Source: an uncultured Geobacter sp.
Lineage (GTDB): Bacteria > Desulfobacterota > Desulfuromonadia > Geobacterales > Geobacteraceae
Assembly (NCBI GenBank): GCA_903925075.1
Contig: CAIYDQ010000095.1
Location: forward strand, 1-64,000
Direction: 5' to 3'
Length of the DNA stretch: 64,000 nt
Position 1 is the first letter of the stretch. Every line of letters starts with the position of its first letter. The notes beneath the pieces were generated by a model. It searched no databases. It saw only the letters and a list, made by a program, of their open reading frames with translations, and was not told the DNA's origin. Shown in pieces: positions 32,798-41,088 of this stretch. A program made the position numbers and the translations under genes.

Positions 32798-34261
32798 TTG
32801 CTCTCACGCATTTTGATCATCAGCACCAGCCGCGAACTCGCCCCTCAGCCGACCGTTCCCATCGGGGCTGCCTGGGTTGCGGAGGCGCTCCGGCTTGCCG
32901 GATTTTCCGTGAAACTCCTGGACCTTTGCTTCGAAAAGCACCCGCTGCAAGCGATCGATCGGGCTCTTGCCGGCTTTCGGCCGGACGGCATCGGCCTTTC
33001 CGTCAGGAACCTCGACAATTGCGATTTCCTCTCCCCCATCTCCTTCCTCCCCGAACTGAAACAAATCACCGATTTCCTGAAAACCAGAAGCAACGCGCCC
33101 ATGCTTTTGGGAGGCGCCGGGGTAAGCGTCATGCCGAAAGAACTTCTCGACTACCTGCAACTCGATTTCGCGGTGGTCGGAGAGGGTGAAAGGGCGGCCG
33201 TCCTGTTCTTCGCATGCCTTGGAGAGCCGGCTAAGGCGGCCCTGATTCCGGGCGTCGTTTGCAGGGGCGGAACCGGGAAAAAACAGGCGTGCCAGGAGCG
33301 ACTTTCGCCCAGCGCCTTCGTGATGCCGCGGATGCACGACTGGATCGACACCGGCCGCTACCTTGGGTTCGAGCCGGCGCTTCCCGTACAAGGGAAAAGG
33401 GGATGCGCCAACCATTGTCTCTACTGCACCTACAACAAGATCGAAGGGGCGAGTTGGCGGTTGAGGGAGCCCGGCGCGGTGGTCGAAGAAATTTCCAGCG
33501 CCATGCGCAACACCGGCGCCAGAGAATTCGAGTTCGTCGACAGCATCTTCAATCAGCCGGAAGGTTACCTCGAAGCCTTGCTGGAAGAGATCCTGAGAAG
33601 CGAATTGCAGGCGAAATTCAGCGTCTCTTCGCTTTCGCCCAAGGGACTGACCAAAGGGCAGGTGAGGCTGATGGAACGATCGGGGATGACTTCGCTGGTG
33701 ATCACCCCCGAGACGGCGTCCGATGTGACGCTCGGCGCGCTCAAAAAGGATTTCACGGAAGAAGACGTGATGCGCGCCGCCGAGTTGATCTCCTCCTCCA
33801 GCATCAAGGCTTTGTGGTGTTTTCTTCTGGGCGGGCCGAAAGAGGATGAAGGCACGCTGGTCAAGACCATCGGCTTTATCAACGGGAGCCTCGGGAAAAA
33901 AGACTCCGCCTTCATCACCACCGGGATCAGGATCTATCCGGGCACCGGGCTGCATGAATTGGCCATCCGGGAAGGCGTGGCGGCGGCCGCAGACGATCTG
34001 CTGATGCCGCGTTTCTACTTCAGTCCCGAAATCTCCCCGCAAAAGGCGAGGGAGACGCTGCGGAAAGGGGTATCGGATCTCTCGCGCTGCATCTTCTTAT
34101 CCGACACCCGGCAAAGCTCCCTCGGCGTTTGGCGCCGCATCGGCGCCATGCTCGGTCTGCCGACGCCGTTTTGGCGCTACGCGGGTTACATGAACCGGCT
34201 TGCCGGCAGCAAGCGGGTAATCAGCCGCAATTGGTCGCTCCCCCCGGCAGCGCGGAAATAA
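32798..34261 (+). CDS. B12-binding-domain radical SAM protein
   Basis: The 487-residue product begins with a cobalamin-binding Rossmann-like domain (about 1-150) and then a radical SAM core with CANHCLYC (Cys203, Cys207, Cys210). Class B radical SAM enzymes of this type typically methylate unreactive carbons or rearrange rings. The TTG at 32798 is preferred since GGAGG lies 5 bases upstream and the B12 domain begins at once (LLSRILIISTS); an ATG at 32777 lacks a ribosome site, and upstream frame is repeat. It heads the run of genes that ends with the type III PKS. Confidence 0.85.
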   Translation: MLSRILIISTSRELAPQPTVPIGAAWVAEALRLAGFSVKLLDLCFEKHPLQAIDRALAGFRPDGIGLSVRNLDNCDFLSPISFLPELKQITDFLKTRSNAPMLLGGAGVSVMPKELLDYLQLDFAVVGEGERAAVLFFACLGEPAKAALIPGVVCRGGTGKKQACQERLSPSAFVMPRMHDWIDTGRYLGFEPALPVQGKRGCANHCLYCTYNKIEGASWRLREPGAVVEEISSAMRNTGAREFEFVDSIFNQPEGYLEALLEEILRSELQAKFSVSSLSPKGLTKGQVRLMERSGMTSLVITPETASDVTLGALKKDFTEEDVMRAAELISSSSIKALWCFLLGGPKEDEGTLVKTIGFINGSLGKKDSAFITTGIRIYPGTGLHELAIREGVAAAADDLLMPRFYFSPEISPQKARETLRKGVSDLSRCIFLSDTRQSSLGVWRRIGAMLGLPTPFWRYAGYMNRLAGSKRVISRNWSLPPAARK

Positions 34262-34312
34262 TGTGTTACAATGCAACCGCGCTCACATGAGCGAGATGAG
34301 GGGGGATCTCTA

Positions 34313-35191
34313 ATGAAATCAGACGCCATGAAGCCTTGGAGCTTTTTAAATTGTATTTCCGGAAGGTCCGGTCAGGTAGCCTTTTGCCGCGGCGGAGCAT
34401 CACCGTTCACCGGACCAGTTGCCATCTCCCTTTTGTTCTTCTGCGCGCTGTTTTTCTGGTGGCGCCCGCTGCAGGCGGCACCTGTGGCGGTCCGCTTCAC
34501 CGAAGGGATGGTGCGCGGCTTTCTGATGGTGAGCGACACCAAGGGCGTCCGCATCGCGTCGGGCGATTTTCTTCAGAGCAGCCGGCCGGGGGAGGTCAAG
34601 TGCCGGACGCTGCTGCATTTCAAGGACGGCTCGCTGCACGACGAGACGGCGGTATTTTCCCAGCAGCCCAATTTTCTCTTGAAGCACTATCATCTGGTGC
34701 AAAAGGGGCCGGCGTTCGACGCCGACATGGATATCTCGGTGGAGCGGACCACCGGAAAGTATCTGGTCAAGACCAAGGCGCACAAGGACGGAAAGGAGAA
34801 GGTGTTGGAGGGGAAGCTCGATTTGCCGCTCGACGTCTATAACGGCATGGTGCCGACGGTCGCCAAGAATCTGGCACAGGGAGCCAAAGAGACCATCCAC
34901 ATGATCGCCTTTACGCCTGCGCCCAAGGTGATCGAGTTGGAGATGACGCCTTCGGGCGAGGACAAGGTACTGATCGGCGATCTGAAAAAGACGGCGGTCC
35001 ACTATGTTCTCAAGCCGAAACTGGGCGTCGTGCTCGGCATCGGCGCGGCGCTGGTCGGGCGCACCCCGCCGGACAACCACATCTGGATCATCACCGCGGA
35101 CGTCCCCGCTTTCGTGCGCTTCGACGGGCCGCTGGCCCCCGACCGCCCTGTCTGGAGCATCGAACTTACCAGCCCGGTTTGGGTTAAATAG
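34313..35191 (+). CDS. Exported protein of unknown function
   Basis: The 292-residue product has an N-terminal extension and then a hydrophobic segment (about 36-52) ending in PLQAAPVA, which looks like a signal peptide or anchor. The remaining 240 residues form a beta-rich soluble domain with no Cys-based site and no known catalytic motif. The phrasing (GDFLQSSRPGEVKCRTLLHF) resembles periplasmic DUF3108-type proteins only weakly. It sits in the PKS locus, 14 bases before the methyltransferase, and might bind a lipophilic product. Confidence 0.7.
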   Translation: MKSDAMKPWSFLNCISGRSGQVAFCRGGASPFTGPVAISLLFFCALFFWWRPLQAAPVAVRFTEGMVRGFLMVSDTKGVRIASGDFLQSSRPGEVKCRTLLHFKDGSLHDETAVFSQQPNFLLKHYHLVQKGPAFDADMDISVERTTGKYLVKTKAHKDGKEKVLEGKLDLPLDVYNGMVPTVAKNLAQGAKETIHMIAFTPAPKVIELEMTPSGEDKVLIGDLKKTAVHYVLKPKLGVVLGIGAALVGRTPPDNHIWIITADVPAFVRFDGPLAPDRPVWSIELTSPVWVK

Positions 35192-35205
35192 GGGCCGGCC
35201 CGCAC

Positions 35206-35949
35206 ATGTTCTTCGTTCCCGAGAAAAGAACCTCGCCGGAATTCCTGGATCTTTCCCCCGAGGCCTACCGCCCCGCCGAGCTTGAGGGGAGCCTGGCCGA
35301 CATCAGGGTGGTGAACCGCTATCTGGGCGACCGGCGCGCGCTTTTGAAGCACCTGTCGGCGAAGCTCGCAGCTTGCGGCTGCGCCGACCTCTCCGGGTCC
35401 TCCGGGACCGCGCCGGCTTTTACCGTGCTCGATATCGCCACGGGCTCGGCGGACATTCCCGTGGCGATCGCCGACTGGGCCAGAAAGGCCGGGCTCGCCG
35501 CCGCCATCACCGGGGTGGACATCAACGACCAGACCATCGAAATCGCGCGCAAGCAGACGGCTCGATATCCGGAGATAACGCTGCAGGTGGCGGACGGCCT
35601 TCGCCTGCCGTTTCCCGACAAAAGCTTCGACTTCGTTCTTTGCAGCAAAACCGCCCACCATCTGGACGATGCCGACGCCGTCCGTCTGATACGGGAGATG
35701 CTCAGGGTCGCCAGGCGGGGCTACCTCGTCATGGACCTGAGGAGAAGCTGGATCGCTTACGGCTTGATTTATCTTTTGACCAGGGTATTCACCCGCAACC
35801 GCCTGACCCGTAACGATGGGCCGCTTTCGGTGCTGAAGTCGTTCACCCCAAACGAGTTGGCCGCGCTCGCTGCCGGCGCGGGCGCCTCCGCTTTCACGAT
35901 AACGAGAGAACCTTTCTGGCTGCTGGTCCTTTCAGGAGAGGTCGCATGA
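35206..35949 (+). CDS. UbiE-like SAM-dependent methyltransferase
   Basis: The 247-residue class I methyltransferase has motif I VLDIATGSADIPVAIAD (near 74-90), the acidic strand-2 end GVDINDQ and the post-motif stretch LPFPDKSFDFVLCS. Its build is that of enzymes that methylate quinone or phenol precursors. The stop overlaps the start of the U32 gene (ATGA), so coupled synthesis is expected. In combination with the type III PKS it is a good candidate for ring or O-methylation. Confidence 0.87.
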   Translation: MFFVPEKRTSPEFLDLSPEAYRPAELEGSLADIRVVNRYLGDRRALLKHLSAKLAACGCADLSGSSGTAPAFTVLDIATGSADIPVAIADWARKAGLAAAITGVDINDQTIEIARKQTARYPEITLQVADGLRLPFPDKSFDFVLCSKTAHHLDDADAVRLIREMLRVARRGYLVMDLRRSWIAYGLIYLLTRVFTRNRLTRNDGPLSVLKSFTPNELAALAAGAGASAFTITREPFWLLVLSGEVA

Positions 35950-37163
35950 AATTTTCCGTCGCCACCAATTTCCAACCCGACCTGCTGGATGCCCTCGACG
36001 GCTATCCGGTTTGCGAATTGTTCGGCAAACTCCCTTCCGACAGCGTCGGCGGCGGGCGCGCTTCGTTCATGCTGGCGCCTCTTAGCAAGCGGCAATTCAG
36101 GGCGCACGTGCAAAACGCCTCCCGAAAAGGGATCGGCTTCAACTACCTGGTCAACCCGGCCTGTCTGGACAACCGGGAATACACCCGGCAGGGGCAGGCC
36201 GGGCTGGAGCGCCTGCTGGGCTTCGTGGAGGATTGCGGGGTGACGGCGGTGACCATTTCGCTCCCCTTCCTGATGCCGATCATCAAGAAAAGGCACCCGC
36301 GGCTCAAGGTGCGGGTGGGCGTGTACGCCCGCGTGGACGGCGTGGCCAAGGCCAGGTTCTGGGAGGAGTTGGGCGCGGACTGCATCACCCTGGAGTCGAT
36401 TGCCGTGAACCGCGACTTTCCGATGCTGAAGGCGATCCGGCAGGCGGTGCAGCTGGAACTGCAACTCATTGTCAACTCGAATTGCCTGATTTTCTGTCCC
36501 CTGTCGGGGCAGCACATGGTGAACCTCTCGCACGCCTCCCAGAAGGGGCACCAAAGCCGCGGTTTCATGATCGATTACTGCGCCCTCAAATGTTCCTCGG
36601 AAAAATTGGCCGACCCCTCCAACTACCTGCGCTCGGAGTTTATCCGGCCCGAGGATCTGGATTTGTACACCGATCTCGGCTTTGACTCCTTCAAGATCCT
36701 GGAGCGCGGCGCTCCTACCGGCGTGCTGGCCAAGAGGGTGCAGGCCTATGCGCAACGGCGCTTCGACGGCAACCTGCTGGATCTGATTCAGCCTTACGGC
36801 TACAAGGGGGTAGCCAAGGGGACGGCCGGCAATCTGGCGAACCTGTCGAAGTTTTTGAAATATTTCTTCAGGCCCGGCGTCGTGAAGCACGGCTCGGTCA
36901 TGCGGCTCAAAGAGCTGGCGGAGAAGCGGGGACTGATCGCGGGGATGGACTGGGACCCGGTCTATCTCGACAACAGGGCGCTGGACGGGTTTCTGGCCGG
37001 CATGAAAAATATCCATTGCCGGGAGACGGACTGCTCGGCGTGCGGCTACTGTGCTAAGTGGAGCGAGAAGGCGGTGCGGGTCGACGAGAAGTTTCGCGCC
37101 GAGATGCTGCGGCTCTATGGCGAGGTCTTCGGCGATATGTATTCCGGCAAGATGTGGGGCTAA
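35946..37163 (+). CDS. U32-family (UbiU/UbiV-like) iron-sulfur protein
   Basis: The 405-residue TIM-barrel-type protein belongs to the 'peptidase U32' superfamily. Cys180, Cys184, Cys212 and Cys216 (NCLIFC and DYCALKC) are placed like the [4Fe-4S] ligands of UbiU/UbiV. A further Cys-rich tail (CRETDCSACGYC, near 360) is an added feature. In E. coli, UbiU-UbiV hydroxylate the ubiquinone ring without oxygen; other members modify tRNA or rRNA. Its place between a methyltransferase and a type III PKS suggests action on an aromatic product. Confidence 0.82.
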   Translation: MKFSVATNFQPDLLDALDGYPVCELFGKLPSDSVGGGRASFMLAPLSKRQFRAHVQNASRKGIGFNYLVNPACLDNREYTRQGQAGLERLLGFVEDCGVTAVTISLPFLMPIIKKRHPRLKVRVGVYARVDGVAKARFWEELGADCITLESIAVNRDFPMLKAIRQAVQLELQLIVNSNCLIFCPLSGQHMVNLSHASQKGHQSRGFMIDYCALKCSSEKLADPSNYLRSEFIRPEDLDLYTDLGFDSFKILERGAPTGVLAKRVQAYAQRRFDGNLLDLIQPYGYKGVAKGTAGNLANLSKFLKYFFRPGVVKHGSVMRLKELAEKRGLIAGMDWDPVYLDNRALDGFLAGMKNIHCRETDCSACGYCAKWSEKAVRVDEKFRAEMLRLYGEVFGDMYSGKMWG

Positions 37164-37196
37164 AAGCATGTGCCTCAATCCGTGTGAGACACCTTT

Positions 37197-37202
37197 TATA
37201 AT
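37197..37202 (+). promoter_or_regulatory. Candidate -10 element ahead of the type III PKS gene
   Basis: A perfect TATAAT occurs in the 54-base gap between the U32 and PKS genes, 15 bases before the PKS start. No good -35 lies 17 bases upstream (CTCAAT). If used, the PKS would have its own promoter with a very short leader. Confidence 0.35.
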
Positions 37203-37217
37203 GTTAGATCAGGGGGA

Positions 37218-38318
37218 ATGATGCAAGAAAGGGATGACAGCCACAGGCTTGCGAACTGCATGTGCGGCGACGGCGCTTTTGTGGCCTCCATCGCCACGGC
37301 GACGCCGCCTTTCAGCGCGGATCAGAAATTCGCCGCTCAACTGATGAAAGAGCATTTCGGGGAGCGCCTGACCCAGAGAAGCCTGGGGCTGATCAGGGCG
37401 ACTTTCTCGCATCGAAGCATCCGCAAGAGGCATTTCGCGGTCGAGGATCCGGCGCAAATAATCAACGAATCCGCCGATCAGCGGGTAGCCCGCTTCACCG
37501 AGAAGTCGGTGGAACTGGCCTCGCAGGCGGTCGCCAAGGCGCTGGATCAGGCGGGGCTGGGCGTTTCGGAGGTGAAAGGTGTGGTGGTCAACACCTGCAC
37601 CGGCTATATCTGCCCCGGAATTTCCACCTATCTGCTGGAGCGGCTGGGGCTGCCGCGCAACATCCGGGTGTACGACATGGTGGGGAGCGGCTGCGGAGGA
37701 GCGATCCCCAATCTCCAGGTGGCGGAGTCGCTGCTGAAGACCCTGGGCGGTCCGGTGGTCAGCGTATCGGTGGAGATCTGCAGCGCCGCCTTCCAGATGG
37801 GGGACGATCTCAGCCTCATTCTGTCCAACGCTCTTTTCGGCGACGGCGCAGCGGCTGCCGTGCTCTGCCGCGAGCCGCGCGGCTTCGAGTTGATCGCCTC
37901 GGCGGGGCGCTACCTCCCTGAGCAGCGCGAATCGATCAGGTTCGTTCACAAGCAGGGCCAACTTCACAATCAGCTCGCCACCGACCTGCCGGACCTGGTG
38001 AGGAAGGCCGCGGCGGGAGTGGTGGAGGACCTGCTGGCGGCGGCAGCGCTGAAGCCGGACGACATCGGGCATTGGGCGCTGCACACCGGGGGCGAAAAGA
38101 TCATCAACGCGGTGCGGGACGAGATCGGCATCCCGGAAAAGCATCTCTGGGCGACTCGCAAGGTCCTCTCCAACTACGGCAACATGTCCTCGCCCACCGT
38201 CTGGTTCGTGCTGGATGAACTCCGGCAAAGCGGCATCCGCCCCGGGGAGTGGTGCGTCATGCTCTCCTATGGGGCCGGCCTTTCCGCCCACGCCTATCTG
38301 CTGAGAAAAACAGCCTAG
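37218..38318 (+). CDS. Type III polyketide synthase
   Basis: The 366-residue thiolase-fold enzyme shows the catalytic triad of chalcone-synthase-type PKSs: Cys159 in GSGCGGAIPN, His289 in ALHTGGEKI and Asn322 in SNYGNMSSPT. Spacing from His to Asn is 33 residues, as in plant chalcone synthase. The N-terminal half reads VVVNTCTGYICPGIS, as in type III PKSs rather than FabH. Bacterial homologues make alkylresorcinols, alkylpyrones or phloroglucinols from acyl starters and malonyl-CoA. GGGGGA lies just before the ATG pair. The gene is convergent with the radical SAM gene at 38315 (4-base overlap). Confidence 0.88.
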   Translation: MMQERDDSHRLANCMCGDGAFVASIATATPPFSADQKFAAQLMKEHFGERLTQRSLGLIRATFSHRSIRKRHFAVEDPAQIINESADQRVARFTEKSVELASQAVAKALDQAGLGVSEVKGVVVNTCTGYICPGISTYLLERLGLPRNIRVYDMVGSGCGGAIPNLQVAESLLKTLGGPVVSVSVEICSAAFQMGDDLSLILSNALFGDGAAAAVLCREPRGFELIASAGRYLPEQRESIRFVHKQGQLHNQLATDLPDLVRKAAAGVVEDLLAAAALKPDDIGHWALHTGGEKIINAVRDEIGIPEKHLWATRKVLSNYGNMSSPTVWFVLDELRQSGIRPGEWCVMLSYGAGLSAHAYLLRKTA

Positions 38319-39730
38319 AATTTGTGCCGGGAGCGGAACTGGTCGCCGGTGAACCAGCCGCGTATCAAATCGAAATTGTTCAGCAGCACCTTGAGCGCGC
38401 CTTTTTCCCTTCTTCTGACAAAATAATTGCCGAAAAACATATTCGGACTGAAAAATGCTTTGATGTTTTCCCAGTTCATGAGGCGGTTCAACTGGCCAAC
38501 GGTCAGGTGCTTGGTCCTCACGTTGCACATAAACCCGGTGTACCTGCTCAGGTCGTCGGGGTTGGTGACCAGGCCCGCGTCCAGCAGTTCCCGGCGGATC
38601 TGGGTTCCCGGGTAGGGCGTTACGCACTGCACGTAGGGGAGGTCGATTCTCAGCCTCTTGGAGGCGCGGAAAACTTCCCTGATCTCTTCGCGGTTGTCGT
38701 CCGGATTGCCGATGATGAAGCCGCCCATCACCCCGATGCCGTTTTCCCGCAGGCTTCGCACGGCCTGATCCGTCTTTTCCCGGATGTCCCCTTTTTGAAA
38801 GAGCTGGAGATTTTTCGACAGCACGCTCTCTATGCCCAGAAACACCATGGCGAAGTTGGCGCGTGCCAGCGCCGGTATCAATTCCGGGTCGGCGACGATG
38901 CCGGCCACCGAGGCCTGCACCAGATACTCCATGCGATCCAGGCCGTTCTCGACGATGGCTTCGGCCAGGCGCCTGAAGCGGGAGGCGTCCAGGGTGATGT
39001 TGTCGTCCACCAGCAGGACCGTTTCGGTCCCGCGCCGCCGCAACTCGGTCAGGTCCGCTATCACCCGGTCGATGGTATGGCAGCGAAAGCTGGCGCCGTA
39101 CATGCCGGTGATGGAGCAAAAGGTGCAGGGCATGGTGCAGCCGCGCGAGCTCTCCACGCAGTCCAGTTTGCGGTCGAAGTATTTGAAGTCGTCCAAGACG
39201 CGAACGCTGCGGTCGGGGAGCGGCAGTTGCCGCAGGTCGAGGAGCTCGCCCTGCGGGTTGTGCCGAAATATTCCCTCCCGCGCCCAGGATAGCCCCGGTA
39301 CGCCGGCCAGTTCCCGCTTGCCGTCAAGGGCGTCCACCAGGGCGGGGAAGGCACGCTCTCCTTCGCCGCGGATGAGAAAGTCGAAGGGAGGCGCTGCCGC
39401 TTCGGCCAGCTCCGCATAGCACAGGGTCGCATGGTAGCCGCCTACCACGATCTTCGCCTGCGGCGCGTATAACCTGCAGATGGCCATGACGGTAACCGCG
39501 CTTTGGTATTGAAAGCTCATGCTGCTGATGCCGATCAATTCAGGCCGGTACTCTTCAAGTAAGTTCTTCAGCCAGACACGGATATTCTTATGGACCAATA
39601 CCAGGTCGGCTAATTTTACTTCGTGCCCGTCAAGTTGAGCTGCGATTGAGCAAAGCCCCAAGTTGGGGACCTTTATGATGCGATGGAAGTTGTTGGCGGC
39701 ATCCGGCATGGCCACAAGCAGTATTCTCAT
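38315..39730 (-). CDS. B12-binding-domain radical SAM protein (second)
   Basis: The 471-residue class B radical SAM protein has an N-terminal cobalamin-binding domain (about 5-140, with VVGGYHATLCYAE) and the core motif CTMPCTFC near 198. It ends in a DUF4080/HpnJ-like C-terminal region with a conserved tail of aromatic residues. It lies on the opposite strand to the PKS, tail to tail, but belongs functionally to the same gene group by type. It may methylate or rearrange the product. Confidence 0.85.
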   Translation of the reverse strand: MRILLVAMPDAANNFHRIIKVPNLGLCSIAAQLDGHEVKLADLVLVHKNIRVWLKNLLEEYRPELIGISSMSFQYQSAVTVMAICRLYAPQAKIVVGGYHATLCYAELAEAAAPPFDFLIRGEGERAFPALVDALDGKRELAGVPGLSWAREGIFRHNPQGELLDLRQLPLPDRSVRVLDDFKYFDRKLDCVESSRGCTMPCTFCSITGMYGASFRCHTIDRVIADLTELRRRGTETVLLVDDNITLDASRFRRLAEAIVENGLDRMEYLVQASVAGIVADPELIPALARANFAMVFLGIESVLSKNLQLFQKGDIREKTDQAVRSLRENGIGVMGGFIIGNPDDNREEIREVFRASKRLRIDLPYVQCVTPYPGTQIRRELLDAGLVTNPDDLSRYTGFMCNVRTKHLTVGQLNRLMNWENIKAFFSPNMFFGNYFVRRREKGALKVLLNNFDLIRGWFTGDQFRSRHKF

Positions 39731-39836
39731 TGTCCAACCCTTCGGCTCTTTGTGTCAAAAGCCACTGTCACAGGAAAATTCACCTTGCGTATTATAAAGG
39801 GACTGCGCCATTAAGCAATCGCATTAACCGCAGTAG

Positions 39837-39869
39837 GTGCCGTCATCAAAGAATGAAAATCGACGGCAC
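39837..39869. other. Perfect 8-bp hairpin in the intergenic region
   Basis: GTGCCGTC (39837-39844) and GACGGCAC (39862-39869) pair around a 17-base AT-rich loop. It lies in the 306-base gap between the radical SAM gene and the pseudo-receiver gene, followed by an AT-rich tract (39870-39915). It may be an operator or a small RNA/leader structure; there is no T-run right after it. The rest of the gap shows nothing I can name. Confidence 0.4.
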
Positions 39870-40036
39870 ATAAAGTAAAGTTATTGATAATTAAAATATT
39901 TTATGCAATAAGTGCCTAATGGTTGGAAGTACTCCTGATGATGACGGCTTTCGCTTATCTCTTGGTGACTTATGCCACTTGCCAAACGTCCTGTTGACAG
40001 TCCGGTTTCTTTTGACCTTCCCGCCAGGTCCAGCGT

Positions 40037-40483
40037 ATGAAGACCATCATGCTGGTGCATAACTCGCAAGCCTTTCTCGAGCGCAACAGCAGCCTGTTAA
40101 GCCGCGCCGGCTTCCTGGCACTCACGGCCATTTCGGTCCATGAAGCCCTGCGCGTCTTGCAAGAACAACCGGTGGACCTGATTATCTCCGTGCTGCGCAT
40201 GCATGGAATGGGGGGCGACACCCTCTGCTCCATGGTCCGGAAACGCTGGCCCGCACGCCATCTCCCTTTCATCCTGGTCTGTTACCAGAGCGAAGTCGAG
40301 TTCGAGCTGGCCTCTCTTTGCGGCGCCGATGCCTGTCTGGTGAAGCCCGTGCGGCCCGAATTGCTCCTCACTCAGATCGACGAATTCCTGCAGATACCAC
40401 CGCGTCGGGAGCGCGCGCGGGAGTCGGCAACGCTCTTGTCCGGCGTACAAGCCTCCCAATGCCACTTCCTCGATTTGCCTTAG
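40037..40483 (+). CDS. Degenerate receiver-domain protein (pseudo-receiver)
   Basis: The 148-residue product keeps the receiver fold pattern and the conserved Lys (LVKPVRP). It lacks the phosphorylation machinery: the acidic pair is HN (residues 8-9), and the acceptor Asp is Val52 in IISVLRMHGMGG. It cannot be phosphorylated in the usual way, so it likely acts as a protein-binding module. The C-terminus adds about 25 residues of basic and polar sequence. It stands alone, with no kinase or che gene beside it. Confidence 0.8.
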   Translation: MKTIMLVHNSQAFLERNSSLLSRAGFLALTAISVHEALRVLQEQPVDLIISVLRMHGMGGDTLCSMVRKRWPARHLPFILVCYQSEVEFELASLCGADACLVKPVRPELLLTQIDEFLQIPPRRERARESATLLSGVQASQCHFLDLP

Positions 40484-40574
40484 CAGGCGGCGGTCTGTGT
40501 AGGATCTCTTTCGACCATGGGATTGTATAAAACCGTGATCCACGTTAAAATAAGGGGTCATTAACCGAGGCCGT

Positions 40575-40611
40575 AGCACCAGGAGCGCAGTAGCGCGACG
40601 CTGCTGTTGCT
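40575..40611 (+). promoter_or_regulatory. Leader hairpin abutting the ribosome site of a small gene
   Basis: AGCACCAGGAGCG pairs with CGCTGCTGTTGCT over 13 positions with two mismatches, around an 11-base loop. The stem ends one base before the Shine-Dalgarno AGGAGGT (40612-40618). It could control access of ribosomes to the 57-residue gene. No known riboswitch class was recognised. Confidence 0.45.
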
Positions 40612-40623
40612 AGGAGGTGAGCC

Positions 40624-40797
40624 ATGGAAGGAAACGATCGCAATCATGAAGCGGGGCCGGTCATTACCATAATGGAACGGCGCTCACAACGACAAACCGA
40701 TCTCAGCTCTGAAGAAGTGATGACCATTCTCAGGAAGAGGGCGACTTTAAGGAAACGTTCCCGCGGCCGCCCCGGTGGCGCCGACGGCGTCGAGTGA
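40624..40797 (+). CDS. Small basic protein of unknown function (57 residues)
   Basis: A strong Shine-Dalgarno (TAGGAGGTGAGCC) precedes the ATG. The product is acidic-polar at the N-terminus and ends in a basic stretch (RKRATLRKRSRGRPGG) resembling AT-hook/GRP-like DNA- or RNA-binding tails. The middle (LSSEEVMTILRKRA) looks helical. No homologue is known to me. The tail motif RGRPGG is the kind of core that binds the minor groove. Confidence 0.6.
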   Translation: MEGNDRNHEAGPVITIMERRSQRQTDLSSEEVMTILRKRATLRKRSRGRPGGADGVE

Positions 40798-41088
40798 TCT
40801 TGATTTTCGGCAAATCGTCAGCTAGTTTTGCCGATGCCAACGCCCTTGATTGTCGCAACCGTGATACCACGTGTTGATCATGATCAGGGGCTTTGCTTTG
40901 TCCCTTGCCTTTAACTCAACCCTCCAATCACTAATTCGCAGCTGCTCACTAGATAGAAATTTTACTGTCAGTAGTGACCACTGCTTTTCATCCTGATTGC
41001 CTTTATCTCGTAATGGTGTCAGAATACGGATCAGTGTGAGCATTTAGTAGACAGCAGGTGATTGAGTGTAAGCATTCGGAGATACCCG
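40798..41088. other. AT-richer intergenic island
   Basis: The 290 bases are clearly lower in GC than the flanks. A minus-strand open frame (40822-41043, 73 codons) has no ribosome site or recognisable domain; it might be a relic. The promoter of ppk1 should lie in its right part. Confidence 0.4.

Noticed and set aside
40822-41043. 73-codon minus-strand gene in the AT-rich island
   Set aside because: No ribosome site, no recognised domain; kept only as a note in the island entry.
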